A DNA stretch of 46,811 bases from an uncultured Gemmiger sp. GTDB lineage: Bacteria; Bacillota; Clostridia; Oscillospirales; Ruminococcaceae. The position numbers were made by a program, and so were the translations under genes. Where the stretch lies: NCBI GenBank assembly GCA_944382785.1, contig CALWNO010000018.1, positions 1-46,811 on the forward strand, given 5' to 3'. The first letter of the stretch is position 1. Every line of letters starts with the position of its first letter. Of the stretch, positions 32,691 to 40,269 are shown one piece after another. The notes beneath the pieces were generated by a model, which made no database searches, was not told where the DNA came from, and was given only the letters and a program-made list of their open reading frames with translations.

Positions 32691-35122
32691 CATGGGAAAT
32701 CCCCCGGGTCGCCCTGCTGCCAGAAAGCTTGCAGCGCGGTTTCCAGGGCCTCTGTGGTGTACACGGTGCGCAGATGAGACCAATGGGGCGGCATCAGGCG
32801 CAGATATTCCGGGGTGATGAACCGGTTGTCAAACAGCAGTACCACGCCCCGGTCCTCCGGCGTGCGGATCAGACGCCCGGCGGCCTGCAGCACCTTGTTC
32901 ATGCCGGGAAACCGGTAGGCGTAGTCAAACCCGCAGCCTCGGGTCTGCTCAAAATGGTCCCGCAGCTGTTCCTGCCGGGCGCTGACCTGGGGCAGGCCGG
33001 GGCCGACCACCGCCACCCCGATCAGCCGGTCCCCGGTCAGATCCACTCCTTCACCGAACACGCCTCCCAGCACCGCAAAACCCAGCAGACTTTGGGCGGG
33101 AGCAGGGGAAAACTGTTCCAGAAAGGCGGTGCGCCGGGCCTCATCCATGTCGCTTTCCTGTTTGCAGACCGCCATGTCCGGAAACAGGGTGCAAAAGATT
33201 TCGTACACCTTGTCCATGTAGGCATAACTGGGGAAAAAGGCCAGATAGTTTCCCCGATGTGCCCGGACCATGGCAGCCAGATATCCTGCAATAGCGGAGA
33301 TACTGTTTTCCCGGTCCCGGTATCGGGTGCTCACGCTCTGGGCGCACAAGAGAGCCATGTTTTCCTGGGAAAAGGGGCTGCGCAGGGCCACCGCCCGTGC
33401 CTGGGGCAGACCGCACAGATCCTTGTAATACGAGGCGGGCGTCAGGGTGGCGCTGAACAGAACCGCCGCCCGGCCCAGGGCGAAGTCGGCAGCCAGAAAG
33501 GCACTGGGGTCCAGGCAGAGCAGAGACGCCCGTACCTGGGACCCGTAGGCACTGAGCTGCAGCACAAAATGGTCGTCAAAGGTCTCGGCCACCCGCAGCC
33601 AGCCCCGGGCATCAAAGTACAGCTGCAGCAGTTCTGTGTGCAGGTCATTGATTTCCCGGTGTTCGTCCAGCCAGATTTCCAGCTGTTCACACAACCGGCT
33701 CAACAGTCGGTCAAAAGCTTCGTCCCGGTTGGGTTCAAATACAGTCCGCCCGAACCGGGAATCCCCCTCGGCTGCTTCATCACAGCGGTGCCGCCACTGG
33801 ACAAAATGGTCGTTGACCTTGGTCAGGGCGGTTTTCAGGGAGCTTTTTCCCTTTCCCAGATCCTTTTTCGCCTGGTAAAAGGCGGATTTCTCCAGGGCGG
33901 CGCTGTGCATCTCCCGGGCGCGGTCGGGCAGGTTATGGGCCTCATCCACCAGGAACAGGTAGTCGCCCCGGGACTCAAAAAAACGCTGGAGGCGCACCAC
34001 CGGGTCGAACAGGTAGTTGTAGTCGCCAATGATCACATCGCTCCAGAGGGAGAGGTCCAACCCCATCTCAAAGGGACAGACGGTGTGTTTGCGGGCATAT
34101 TCCTGCAAAAGAGCGGCATCCAGGGCGCCGGTGGGGTCCTGCAGCGCGTCCCACAGGGCATCCTTGATGCGATCAAAATAGCCGCTGGCGTAGGGACAGG
34201 CCTCCGGGGTGCACTCTCTGGTCTCACACAGGCAGATCTTGTCCTTGGCGGTCAGGGTCACGCTGCGCAGGGGCAGGGCGGCATCGGAAGCTCGCAGCAG
34301 CCCCAGCGCTGCCTCTGCTGCTGCCCGGGTGGTGCCCCGGGCCGTCAGGTAAAACACCGGTCCGGCCACGCCGCTGCCCAGAGCCTTCAGGGCAGGGAAC
34401 AGCACGCTCATGGTCTTTCCGATGCCGGTGGGGGCTTGGCACAGCAGCTGCCCGCCGTCCCGGCATGCCTTGTACACCTCGGAGATCATAGCCCGCTGCC
34501 CGGGACGATAGGCTTCAAAAGGAAAAACCAACGCACGCAGCGCCGCCCGGCTCCTGGTTTGCCAGTCGGCAGCCAGCTGCGCCCAGGGCGCGTACCGATG
34601 CAGCAGATCCTGCACAATGTTGTCCAGCTCTTGCTGCGTGTAGGTGCGCTCAAACTGTACCGAAAGTTCTTCCTCCACCTGAAAGTAGGTCAGAAGCACA
34701 GTGACCCGGGGCAGATCGTTCTGCAGGGCATAGATGGCTGCATACACCTGTCCCTGGGCCCAGTGCTCGGGGGCATGGTCCTCGGTGATCTCTGTCATGG
34801 GCAGGGTGGTGGATTTGATCTCCTCAATCACCGTTATTCCGTCCCGGGTAAAGATGCCGTCTGCCCGGCCTTCCAGCGTATAAGAGATGCCGTCACAGAA
34901 ATAGTCCTGCCGCAGCGCCACCTCGGCTTTGTAATCTTCGTGCGCTTTGGCGGCAGCCCGCTGCAGCCGGCGATGGATGCGGGCTCCCTCATTGGCGCGG
35001 TCAAAGCCGGTAAAACGGCTGTCGATGCTGCCGGTGCGCAAAAGAAACTCCACAAGCCGCCGCACAGACAGTGCGACGGCCAGTGGAGTCTGATCGGAAG
35101 AAACAGGGATGGACATGGGCAA
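32690..35122 (-). CDS. RecB-like nuclease fused to XPD/DinG-type Fe-S helicase
   Basis: An 810-residue fusion. Residues 1-135 form a PD-(D/E)xK nuclease of the RecB/Cas4 kind: GARIH (H50), GRAD (D88), EIK (E101, K103) and QGQVYAAIYAL. The rest is a superfamily 2 Rad3/XPD-like 5'-3' helicase with Walker A APTGIGKT (230-237), DEAH (393-396), FSATLTP and QAAGRLIRTPEDRG. Cysteines 297, 299, 304, 309 and 349 can supply the four ligands of an XPD-type 4Fe-4S cluster. TTG at 35122 is the likely start, because AAAGGAG is 7 nt from it and 13 nt from the next ATG (35116). It probably resects or repairs branched DNA. It follows an ATPase gene after 25 nt. Confidence 0.88.
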   Translation of the reverse strand: MPMSIPVSSDQTPLAVALSVRRLVEFLLRTGSIDSRFTGFDRANEGARIHRRLQRAAAKAHEDYKAEVALRQDYFCDGISYTLEGRADGIFTRDGITVIEEIKSTTLPMTEITEDHAPEHWAQGQVYAAIYALQNDLPRVTVLLTYFQVEEELSVQFERTYTQQELDNIVQDLLHRYAPWAQLAADWQTRSRAALRALVFPFEAYRPGQRAMISEVYKACRDGGQLLCQAPTGIGKTMSVLFPALKALGSGVAGPVFYLTARGTTRAAAEAALGLLRASDAALPLRSVTLTAKDKICLCETRECTPEACPYASGYFDRIKDALWDALQDPTGALDAALLQEYARKHTVCPFEMGLDLSLWSDVIIGDYNYLFDPVVRLQRFFESRGDYLFLVDEAHNLPDRAREMHSAALEKSAFYQAKKDLGKGKSSLKTALTKVNDHFVQWRHRCDEAAEGDSRFGRTVFEPNRDEAFDRLLSRLCEQLEIWLDEHREINDLHTELLQLYFDARGWLRVAETFDDHFVLQLSAYGSQVRASLLCLDPSAFLAADFALGRAAVLFSATLTPASYYKDLCGLPQARAVALRSPFSQENMALLCAQSVSTRYRDRENSISAIAGYLAAMVRAHRGNYLAFFPSYAYMDKVYEIFCTLFPDMAVCKQESDMDEARRTAFLEQFSPAPAQSLLGFAVLGGVFGEGVDLTGDRLIGVAVVGPGLPQVSARQEQLRDHFEQTRGCGFDYAYRFPGMNKVLQAAGRLIRTPEDRGVVLLFDNRFITPEYLRLMPPHWSHLRTVYTTEALETALQAFWQQGDPGDFP

Positions 35123-35147
35123 TTTGCGGCTCCTTTATGGTGAACGG

Positions 35148-36248
35148 TCATGCTCCGAAAATTTCCAGCTCTACCCGGGCCCGGATACGGTCCACGGTCT
35201 CAAAGTCCGAAGCCTGCACATAGTAGCGTTCCAGGGCGTCGTGTACGGTCTTGGCCGCTGCCTGGGTTTCGCAGGTCTTTTCCAGCAGGCTGAAGGCCAG
35301 TTTTTTATGGTATTGCAGCAGTCTTCTCTGCCGCCGGTCCGGCGTGCCGGCGGTGAAGCGGGCGACATGGATGTTTTTCTGGTTGGCAAATTTCATGGGA
35401 TGCCAGGGATTGCTGGTCACAAAACCCAGTCCCAGGTCGGGAATGAGCAGATGATCGATCTTGCCCCGCTGGTCACTGGCACAGCGGCAGACATAGGTGT
35501 CATATCCGTTTTGCCGGGCATGTTCTGCCAGCTGCTCCATCATCAGGGCGGCAGCGGCCCCATAAGAGTCATGGATGGCGTACAGCGTGCCGGTGGCAAG
35601 CTGCGGTACAGTCTGGCGGAAGACGGTGAGGCCCTGGGGGGTCGGGGCGGAAAGCAGGCGGGTCCGGCTCCGGCCGGGCTGAACCCCGCGGCGGGCGGGC
35701 ATGGTACGGGCGGCCAGACGGGCTGTGAAAGCGAAAATCTTCTCCCGGTCCAGGTAAGGGGCGGCCAGCACACGGCGGCGCAGCAGTACCGGGCAGGCCA
35801 GCGCCCAGTGTGCGGAGGCCTGCTGCATCAGGCGGGCATGCTCCCGGCCGATCTGCAAAATTTCCGCCCGGTTGCGTACCAGAAATCCGTGGTCCAGGGC
35901 GTCATACAGCGGGACCAGCCGTTGGGCTGCATCGGGAAACTTGCAGTCCAGGGTGTGGGGCGCGGTGGCGTCCAGTACCAGCGCCTTCCGGTCACTCATC
36001 CACACGCCGTCCAGGCTGTCCGGGTCACTGGAACAGTGGATACGCTCGATCCAATTTCCGTCCCGTCGGCAGTCTGCGGCGTCCCGTTCCAGCAGGCGGC
36101 GCATGAGGGTGGATTTTCCGCACCCCGGCCCGGCCTTGATCAGCCAGGGGGTAATCATAGGATCGGCTGCGGCTTCGGCAAACCATCCGGTAAACCCGGA
36201 GGGGGAGAGAGCTCCCAGAAAAAAATCCAGAACAGGCTTGCATGGCAT
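35148..36248 (-). CDS. ATPase of unknown function with duplicated P-loop fold
   Basis: A 366-residue protein of a clostridial ATPase family without known function (PRK06851-like, from memory). The first half has a good Walker A, IKAGPGCGKSTLMRRL (about 37-52), followed by ERIHCSSDPDSLDGVWM. The second half repeats the plan: TLYAIHDSYGAAAALMMEQL then TYVCRCASDQRGKIDHLLIPDLGLGF, but its P-loop is degenerate (DSYGAAAA, no GKS). It therefore looks like an internal duplication with one active and one dead site. ATG at 36248 has GGGAGG 9 nt upstream. It lies between a uracil-DNA glycosylase and a nuclease-helicase on the same strand. Confidence 0.78.
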   Translation of the reverse strand: MPCKPVLDFFLGALSPSGFTGWFAEAAADPMITPWLIKAGPGCGKSTLMRRLLERDAADCRRDGNWIERIHCSSDPDSLDGVWMSDRKALVLDATAPHTLDCKFPDAAQRLVPLYDALDHGFLVRNRAEILQIGREHARLMQQASAHWALACPVLLRRRVLAAPYLDREKIFAFTARLAARTMPARRGVQPGRSRTRLLSAPTPQGLTVFRQTVPQLATGTLYAIHDSYGAAAALMMEQLAEHARQNGYDTYVCRCASDQRGKIDHLLIPDLGLGFVTSNPWHPMKFANQKNIHVARFTAGTPDRRQRRLLQYHKKLAFSLLEKTCETQAAAKTVHDALERYYVQASDFETVDRIRARVELEIFGA

Positions 36249-36366
36249 GGTCCATAACCTCCCTTTTCGGAAAGAATCTGGGCCATGCTATGCCTCAAAG
36301 GATGCTTTTGTGCGGCAAAAGCCGGGAAAAACACCTTTCCCTGCAAAAATGCGGGTGAACACAAAC

Positions 36367-36933
36367 TCAATAGGTGTGGTCGCAGACCTCGTGGATTTTC
36401 TCCCGCAGAGCCACAAAGTCCTCAAAGGCGGAAGGCTTGCTGTGGGGATTGCGCAGCAGGGCGGCCGGGTGCAGGGTGGCCATAAACAGGGTGCCCTGTT
36501 TGTTGAAGAATTTGCCGTGGTCCTTGGTAACCGACAGATTCTTGTCAATCATCTGCTGGGCGGCAATGCGGCCGAGACAGACCACGATTTTGGGACGCAG
36601 CAGCTGGAACTGCTGGCGCAGCCAGGGCATGCAGGCGGCGGATTCCTCGGGCAGGGGATCGCGGTTTTCGGGAGGGCGACATTTGACAATGTTGGCGATA
36701 AAAATGTTGCGGGTGCGGTCCAGGTCAATGGCTTCCAGATAGCTGTCCAGCAGCTTGCCGCTGCGGCCTACAAAGGGAAGGCCCTGCTCGTCCTCGTTGG
36801 CACCGGGGCCTTCCCCTACAAACATTACTTCGGCGTTGGGAACGCCCTGACCGAACACCACATGCTTGCGGGTGTCGCACAGACCGCAGCGGCGGCAGGT
36901 CAGGCATTCTGCTTTCAAGGTTTCAAAATCCAT
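36367..36933 (-). CDS. Family 4 uracil-DNA glycosylase (Fe-S type)
   Basis: Removes uracil from DNA to start base-excision repair. The 188-residue protein has the family-4 motif 1, [20 protein letters not shown] (40-59), and motif 2, [11 protein letters not shown]. Cysteines 13, 16, 85 and 101 match the CxxC plus spaced pair that binds the 4Fe-4S cluster. GAGGTG lies 5 nt before ATG at 36933. The next two genes on this strand encode an ATPase and a nuclease-helicase, which fits a repair group. Confidence 0.93.
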   Translation of the reverse strand: MDFETLKAECLTCRRCGLCDTRKHVVFGQGVPNAEVMFVGEGPGANEDEQGLPFVGRSGKLLDSYLEAIDLDRTRNIFIANIVKCRPPENRDPLPEESAACMPWLRQQFQLLRPKIVVCLGRIAAQQMIDKNLSVTKDHGKFFNKQGTLFMATLHPAALLRNPHSKPSAFEDFVALREKIHEVCDHTY

Positions 36934-36992
36934 ACAAACACCTCATTTGGCATCGCTGTGCCGGTAAGCGCCTTTCTGAAGAAAAAGGCATT

Positions 36993-37023
36993 TTGTGTAC
37001 CTCCAAAGGGCATACTGTATAAT
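36993..37023 (+). promoter_or_regulatory. Promoter of the membrane protein gene
   Basis: TTGTGT (36993-36998), TATAAT (37018-37023). The -10 is perfect, but the 19-nt spacer is long, so the -35 is uncertain. Confidence 0.55.
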
Positions 37024-37044
37024 AAGAAAGGGGAGTGACGGTAA

Positions 37045-37584
37045 TTGGAACGCACACAGGTCTGGCTGCGTCTTGTCTGTTTTGGGTTTGGGATGGTGGT
37101 CGGTATCCTTCTGCCGGACAAAGCCGGGCGGCGCTTTTTTCCGCATCCTGATGCCCCCGGAGCGCAGCTGGTGCGGCTAATGCTGGGAGTGACCAAGACT
37201 GTTGTGGGCTGTGCGGTGGCCGTGGTGGCAGCGCCGTTGCCAGTTGCGGTATCCATCCTGTATACCGGGCTCGGCGTTTATGCGGCTCAGACAGCGATGC
37301 AGCCCCGGCCGGAAAGGCAGGCTCTGCCCATCATCTGTACCTGGCTGATTCTGTTTCTGCCCTTTACCGGGGCACTGGCCTGCCTGGGGGGCGGGCTGCT
37401 TGTGCTGGCGGCCGATGTGCCGGGCCTGGCGGGGCTGGCCATACTGGTTCTGGCAGCGCCCATGGCACTTTTGCAGTTCGGAGCGGAAGGCTGCTTTGTG
37501 CTGCTGGGGGCGGCGGCCTTGCTCTGTGCCCGGCAGATGATGCCGCAACGGACGAGATCCGGCGTGAGCCGTCATCCGGGCTGA
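37045..37584 (+). CDS. Hypothetical polytopic membrane protein
   Basis: A 179-residue protein with about four to five hydrophobic segments (WLRLVCFGFGMVVGILLP, VVGCAVAVVAAPLPVAVSIL, ICTWLILFLPFTGALACLGGGLLVLAA and a final leucine/alanine-rich pair) and a basic C-terminal tail. I do not recognise a family. The TTG start at 37045 is supported by GAAAGGGGAG about 9 nt upstream. It stands alone between a divergent uracil-DNA glycosylase gene and the tRNA operon. Confidence 0.68.
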   Translation: MERTQVWLRLVCFGFGMVVGILLPDKAGRRFFPHPDAPGAQLVRLMLGVTKTVVGCAVAVVAAPLPVAVSILYTGLGVYAAQTAMQPRPERQALPIICTWLILFLPFTGALACLGGGLLVLAADVPGLAGLAILVLAAPMALLQFGAEGCFVLLGAAALLCARQMMPQRTRSGVSRHPG

Positions 37585-37722
37585 GGGGAACAATACCATC
37601 ATACCATGCTGCATCGGGAATTGCAAAACAGGATAATTGCAGGCTCCAGAAAAATAAAATTACGATATACAAACGAAAATAAAGAAATTAAAATATTTTT
37701 TGAAAAAACTGCAAAAAACCTA

Positions 37723-37751
37723 TTGACATTTTGCGGTTCCCCGGCTATAAT
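37723..37751 (+). promoter_or_regulatory. Consensus promoter of the tRNA-Asp-Thr-Trp operon
   Basis: Perfect TTGACA (37723-37728), 17-nt spacer, TATAAT (37746-37751), within an AT-rich island (about 37620-37760) that stands out from the GC-rich surroundings. Confidence 0.92.
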
Positions 37752-37808
37752 TATCAACGTTGCAGCCGCCAAGGCCAAACGCCGAAAGCAAAAGCAACCG
37801 CTGGTTTT

Positions 37809-37885
37809 GGCCCGGTAGTTCAGTTGGTTAGAACGCTAGCCTGTCACGCTAGAGGTCGTCAGTTCGAGCCTGATTCGGGTCGCCA
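37809..37885 (+). tRNA. tRNA-Asp (GTC)
   Basis: A complete cloverleaf with anticodon GTC in a CTGTCAC loop. The acceptor stem GGCCCGG/TCGGGTC has two G-U pairs. Discriminator G, and CCA is encoded. Confidence 0.97.
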
Positions 37886-37888
37886 TTT

Positions 37889-37964
<76 letters not shown>

Positions 37965-37968
37965 GCGC

Positions 37969-38000
37969 AAGGCCCACAGCGTGTCCACACTGTGGGCCTT
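37969..38000 (+). other. Perfect hairpin between tRNA-Thr and tRNA-Trp
   Basis: An 11-bp stem, AAGGCCCACAG (37969-37979) with CTGTGGGCCTT (37990-38000). No T-run follows, so it may be a processing signal or a partial terminator that lowers tRNA-Trp relative to the first two tRNAs. Confidence 0.7.
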
Positions 38001-38006
38001 ACCTAT

Positions 38007-38082
38007 AGGGGCATAGCTCAGTTGGTAGAGCAGCGGTCTCCAAAACCGCGTGCCGAGGGTTCGAATCCTTCTACCCCTGCCA
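38007..38082 (+). tRNA. tRNA-Trp (CCA anticodon)
   Basis: Anticodon stem GCGGT/ACCGC with loop CTCCAAA gives anticodon CCA. The acceptor reads AGGGGCA with TACCCCT, leaving a C6-A67 mismatch where other Firmicute tRNA-Trp genes have C-G. The 3' CCA is encoded and the rest of the cloverleaf is sound. Confidence 0.95.
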
Positions 38083-38115
38083 AAAAAGCCTGACCGTTTT
38101 GGTCAGGCTTTTTTG
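38082..38115 (+). terminator. Terminator of the tRNA operon
   Basis: AAAAAAGCCTGACC (38082-38095), 5-nt loop, complement at 38101-38114, ending in a T6 run. Confidence 0.93.
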
Positions 38116-38148
38116 TTTTGCCGGGGAATCGGCAAAGGAAAGTCTGGC

Positions 38149-38178
38149 TTGAAATACAACCAAGAGTTGTGATATAAT
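38149..38178 (+). promoter_or_regulatory. Promoter of the topoisomerase operon
   Basis: TTGAAA (38149-38154), 18-nt spacer, TATAAT (38173-38178) with TG at 38170-38171 (extended -10). Confidence 0.78.
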
Positions 38179-38278
38179 GAAACCGTCATTTGACAAACCA
38201 TTCCAGTTCATGGTTAAATAATAAATACGCGCCAATTAGGCACAAACTCGTCACAACGCAATTTCAGGGGGAAGCCGC

Positions 38279-40255
38279 ATGGCAAAAAAACAGGTTTACG
38301 GCAACGAAAGCATCAAAAGTCTGAAAGGCGCGGACCGTGTCCGCAAACGTCCTGCCGTTATTTTTGGCTCCGACGGTGTGGAAGGCTGCGCTCATTCCAT
38401 CTTTGAGATCGTCTCCAACTCCATCGACGAGGCCCGGGACGGTTACGGTGACAAGATCAACGTCACCCTCTACCCGGACCACAGCGTGGAAGTGGAGGAC
38501 TTCGGCCGCGGCATTCCGGTGGATTACAACAAGGCCGAACAGCGCTGGAACTGGGACCTGGTTTTCTGCGAACTGTACGCCGGCGGCAAATACGGCGAAG
38601 GCGGTGGCACCTATGACTTTTCCCTGGGTCTGAACGGTCTGGGCCTGTGTGCCACCCAGTACGCCAGTGCCTGGATGACTGCCGATATCTACCGGGACGG
38701 CTTCCACTATCATCTGGATTTCAAAAAGGGTGAGAATGTGGGCGGCCTGAAGAAAGAACCTTTCAGCGGCCGCCGAACCGGGTCTGTCATCCGCTGGATG
38801 CCGGACACCGACGTTTTCACCGATATCGCCGTGGCCCCCGAAACCTTCCGGGATATGCTCAAGCGGCAGGCGGTGGTCAACGCCGGGGTGACCCTGGTGT
38901 TCAATGACCGCTCCGGTGAGCGTCCGGAAAAAATTTCCTACTACTATGAAAACGGCATTGTGGACCATGTGGCCGAACTGGCAGGGGATAATGCCCTGAC
39001 CCCGGTGCATGCCTGTGCCGGTTCTGCTGTGGGACGGGACCGGGAAGACCAGCCCGAATACCAGGTCAAGATGAACGTGGCCTTCTGCTTTTCCAACCAG
39101 AACCAGGCACTGGAATATTACCACAACTCCAGCTGGCTGGAACACGGGGGCAGTCCCGACCGTGCGGTGCGTCTGGCCTTTGTCAACCAGATCAACGCCT
39201 GGCTGAAGAACAAGGGCCTGTACAAGAAGAACGAGAGTGCCATCACCTTTGCGGATGTGCAGGACTGCCTGATCCTGGTTTCCTCCAGCTTCTCCACCCG
39301 CACCAGCTATGAGAACCAGACCAAAAAGGCCATTACCAACAAGTTTGTGGCCCAGGCCATGACTGACTTCCTCAAACATCAGCTGGAAGTCTATTTCATC
39401 GAAAACCCCGACGAGGCGGAGAAAGCCTGCAAGCAGGTGCTCATCAACAAGCAGAGCCGGGAACACGCCGAAAAGGCCCGCATTTCCATCAAGAAGAACA
39501 TCACCCAGCAGATGGACATCGCCAACCGGGTGCAGAAGTTCGTGGACTGCCGCACCAAGGATGCCTCCCGCCGGGAACTGTATATTGTGGAGGGCGATTC
39601 CGCCATGGGCGCGGTCAAGCAGAGCCGCGATTCCGAGTTCCAGGCCATCATGCCCATCCGTGGCAAGATCCTGAACTGCCTGAAGGCCGACTATGCCCGC
39701 ATCTTCAAGTCGGAAGTCATCACCGACCTGATCCGGGTCATGGGCTGCGGCGTGGAGCTGGGCGGGTCCCACAACAAGGACCTGGCCACCTTCAACTTGG
39801 ACAATCTGCGGTTCAACAAAATCGTCATCTGTACCGATGCCGACGTGGACGGCTACCAGATCCGCACCTTGGTGTTGACCATGCTCTACCGACTCACGCC
39901 AACCCTCATCAATAAGGGCTATGTCTATATCGCCGAGAGCCCGCTGTATGAGATCAACACCAAAACCAAGACTTATTTCGCCTACACCGAACCGGAAAAG
40001 GCGGATATCCTGCGCCGCATTGACGGCCAGAAATACACCATCCAGCGCTCCAAAGGTCTGGGCGAAAACGACCCCGAGATGATGTGGCTGACCACCATGA
40101 GCCCGGAGAGCCGCCGCCTGATCAAGGTGCTGCCCACCGACGCCAAGCAGACTTCCGAAGTGTTCGACCTGCTGCTGGGGGATAACCTGGCAGGCCGTAA
40201 AGAGCATATCGCGGAACACGGCGCCGAGTATCTGGATGATCTGGATGTGTCCTGA
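38279..40255 (+). CDS. parE: Type IIA topoisomerase B subunit (ParE-like, divergent)
   Basis: The ATPase/TOPRIM subunit of a type IIA topoisomerase that separates or relaxes DNA. The 658-residue protein has the GHKL motifs (EIVSNSIDEA at 43-52, FGRGIPV, GLNGLGLCATQYA), then the TOPRIM domain. TOPRIM key acidic residues are kept (EGDSAMG; TDADVDG), but two usually invariant stretches differ: EGDSAMG for EGDSAGG, and DVDGYQIRTL where most enzymes have DVDGxHIRTL. The SKGLGE loop is intact. With the adjacent A subunit it forms a second, clostridial-type topo IV rather than gyrase. Start ATG at 38279 follows AGGGGGAAG. Confidence 0.87.
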   Translation: MAKKQVYGNESIKSLKGADRVRKRPAVIFGSDGVEGCAHSIFEIVSNSIDEARDGYGDKINVTLYPDHSVEVEDFGRGIPVDYNKAEQRWNWDLVFCELYAGGKYGEGGGTYDFSLGLNGLGLCATQYASAWMTADIYRDGFHYHLDFKKGENVGGLKKEPFSGRRTGSVIRWMPDTDVFTDIAVAPETFRDMLKRQAVVNAGVTLVFNDRSGERPEKISYYYENGIVDHVAELAGDNALTPVHACAGSAVGRDREDQPEYQVKMNVAFCFSNQNQALEYYHNSSWLEHGGSPDRAVRLAFVNQINAWLKNKGLYKKNESAITFADVQDCLILVSSSFSTRTSYENQTKKAITNKFVAQAMTDFLKHQLEVYFIENPDEAEKACKQVLINKQSREHAEKARISIKKNITQQMDIANRVQKFVDCRTKDASRRELYIVEGDSAMGAVKQSRDSEFQAIMPIRGKILNCLKADYARIFKSEVITDLIRVMGCGVELGGSHNKDLATFNLDNLRFNKIVICTDADVDGYQIRTLVLTMLYRLTPTLINKGYVYIAESPLYEINTKTKTYFAYTEPEKADILRRIDGQKYTIQRSKGLGENDPEMMWLTTMSPESRRLIKVLPTDAKQTSEVFDLLLGDNLAGRKEHIAEHGAEYLDDLDVS

Positions 40256-40269
40256 CAAGGGGAGGAACC

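Noticed and set aside
37606-37818. 70-residue open frame before tRNA-Asp
   Set aside because: It runs through the consensus tRNA promoter into the tRNA gene itself.
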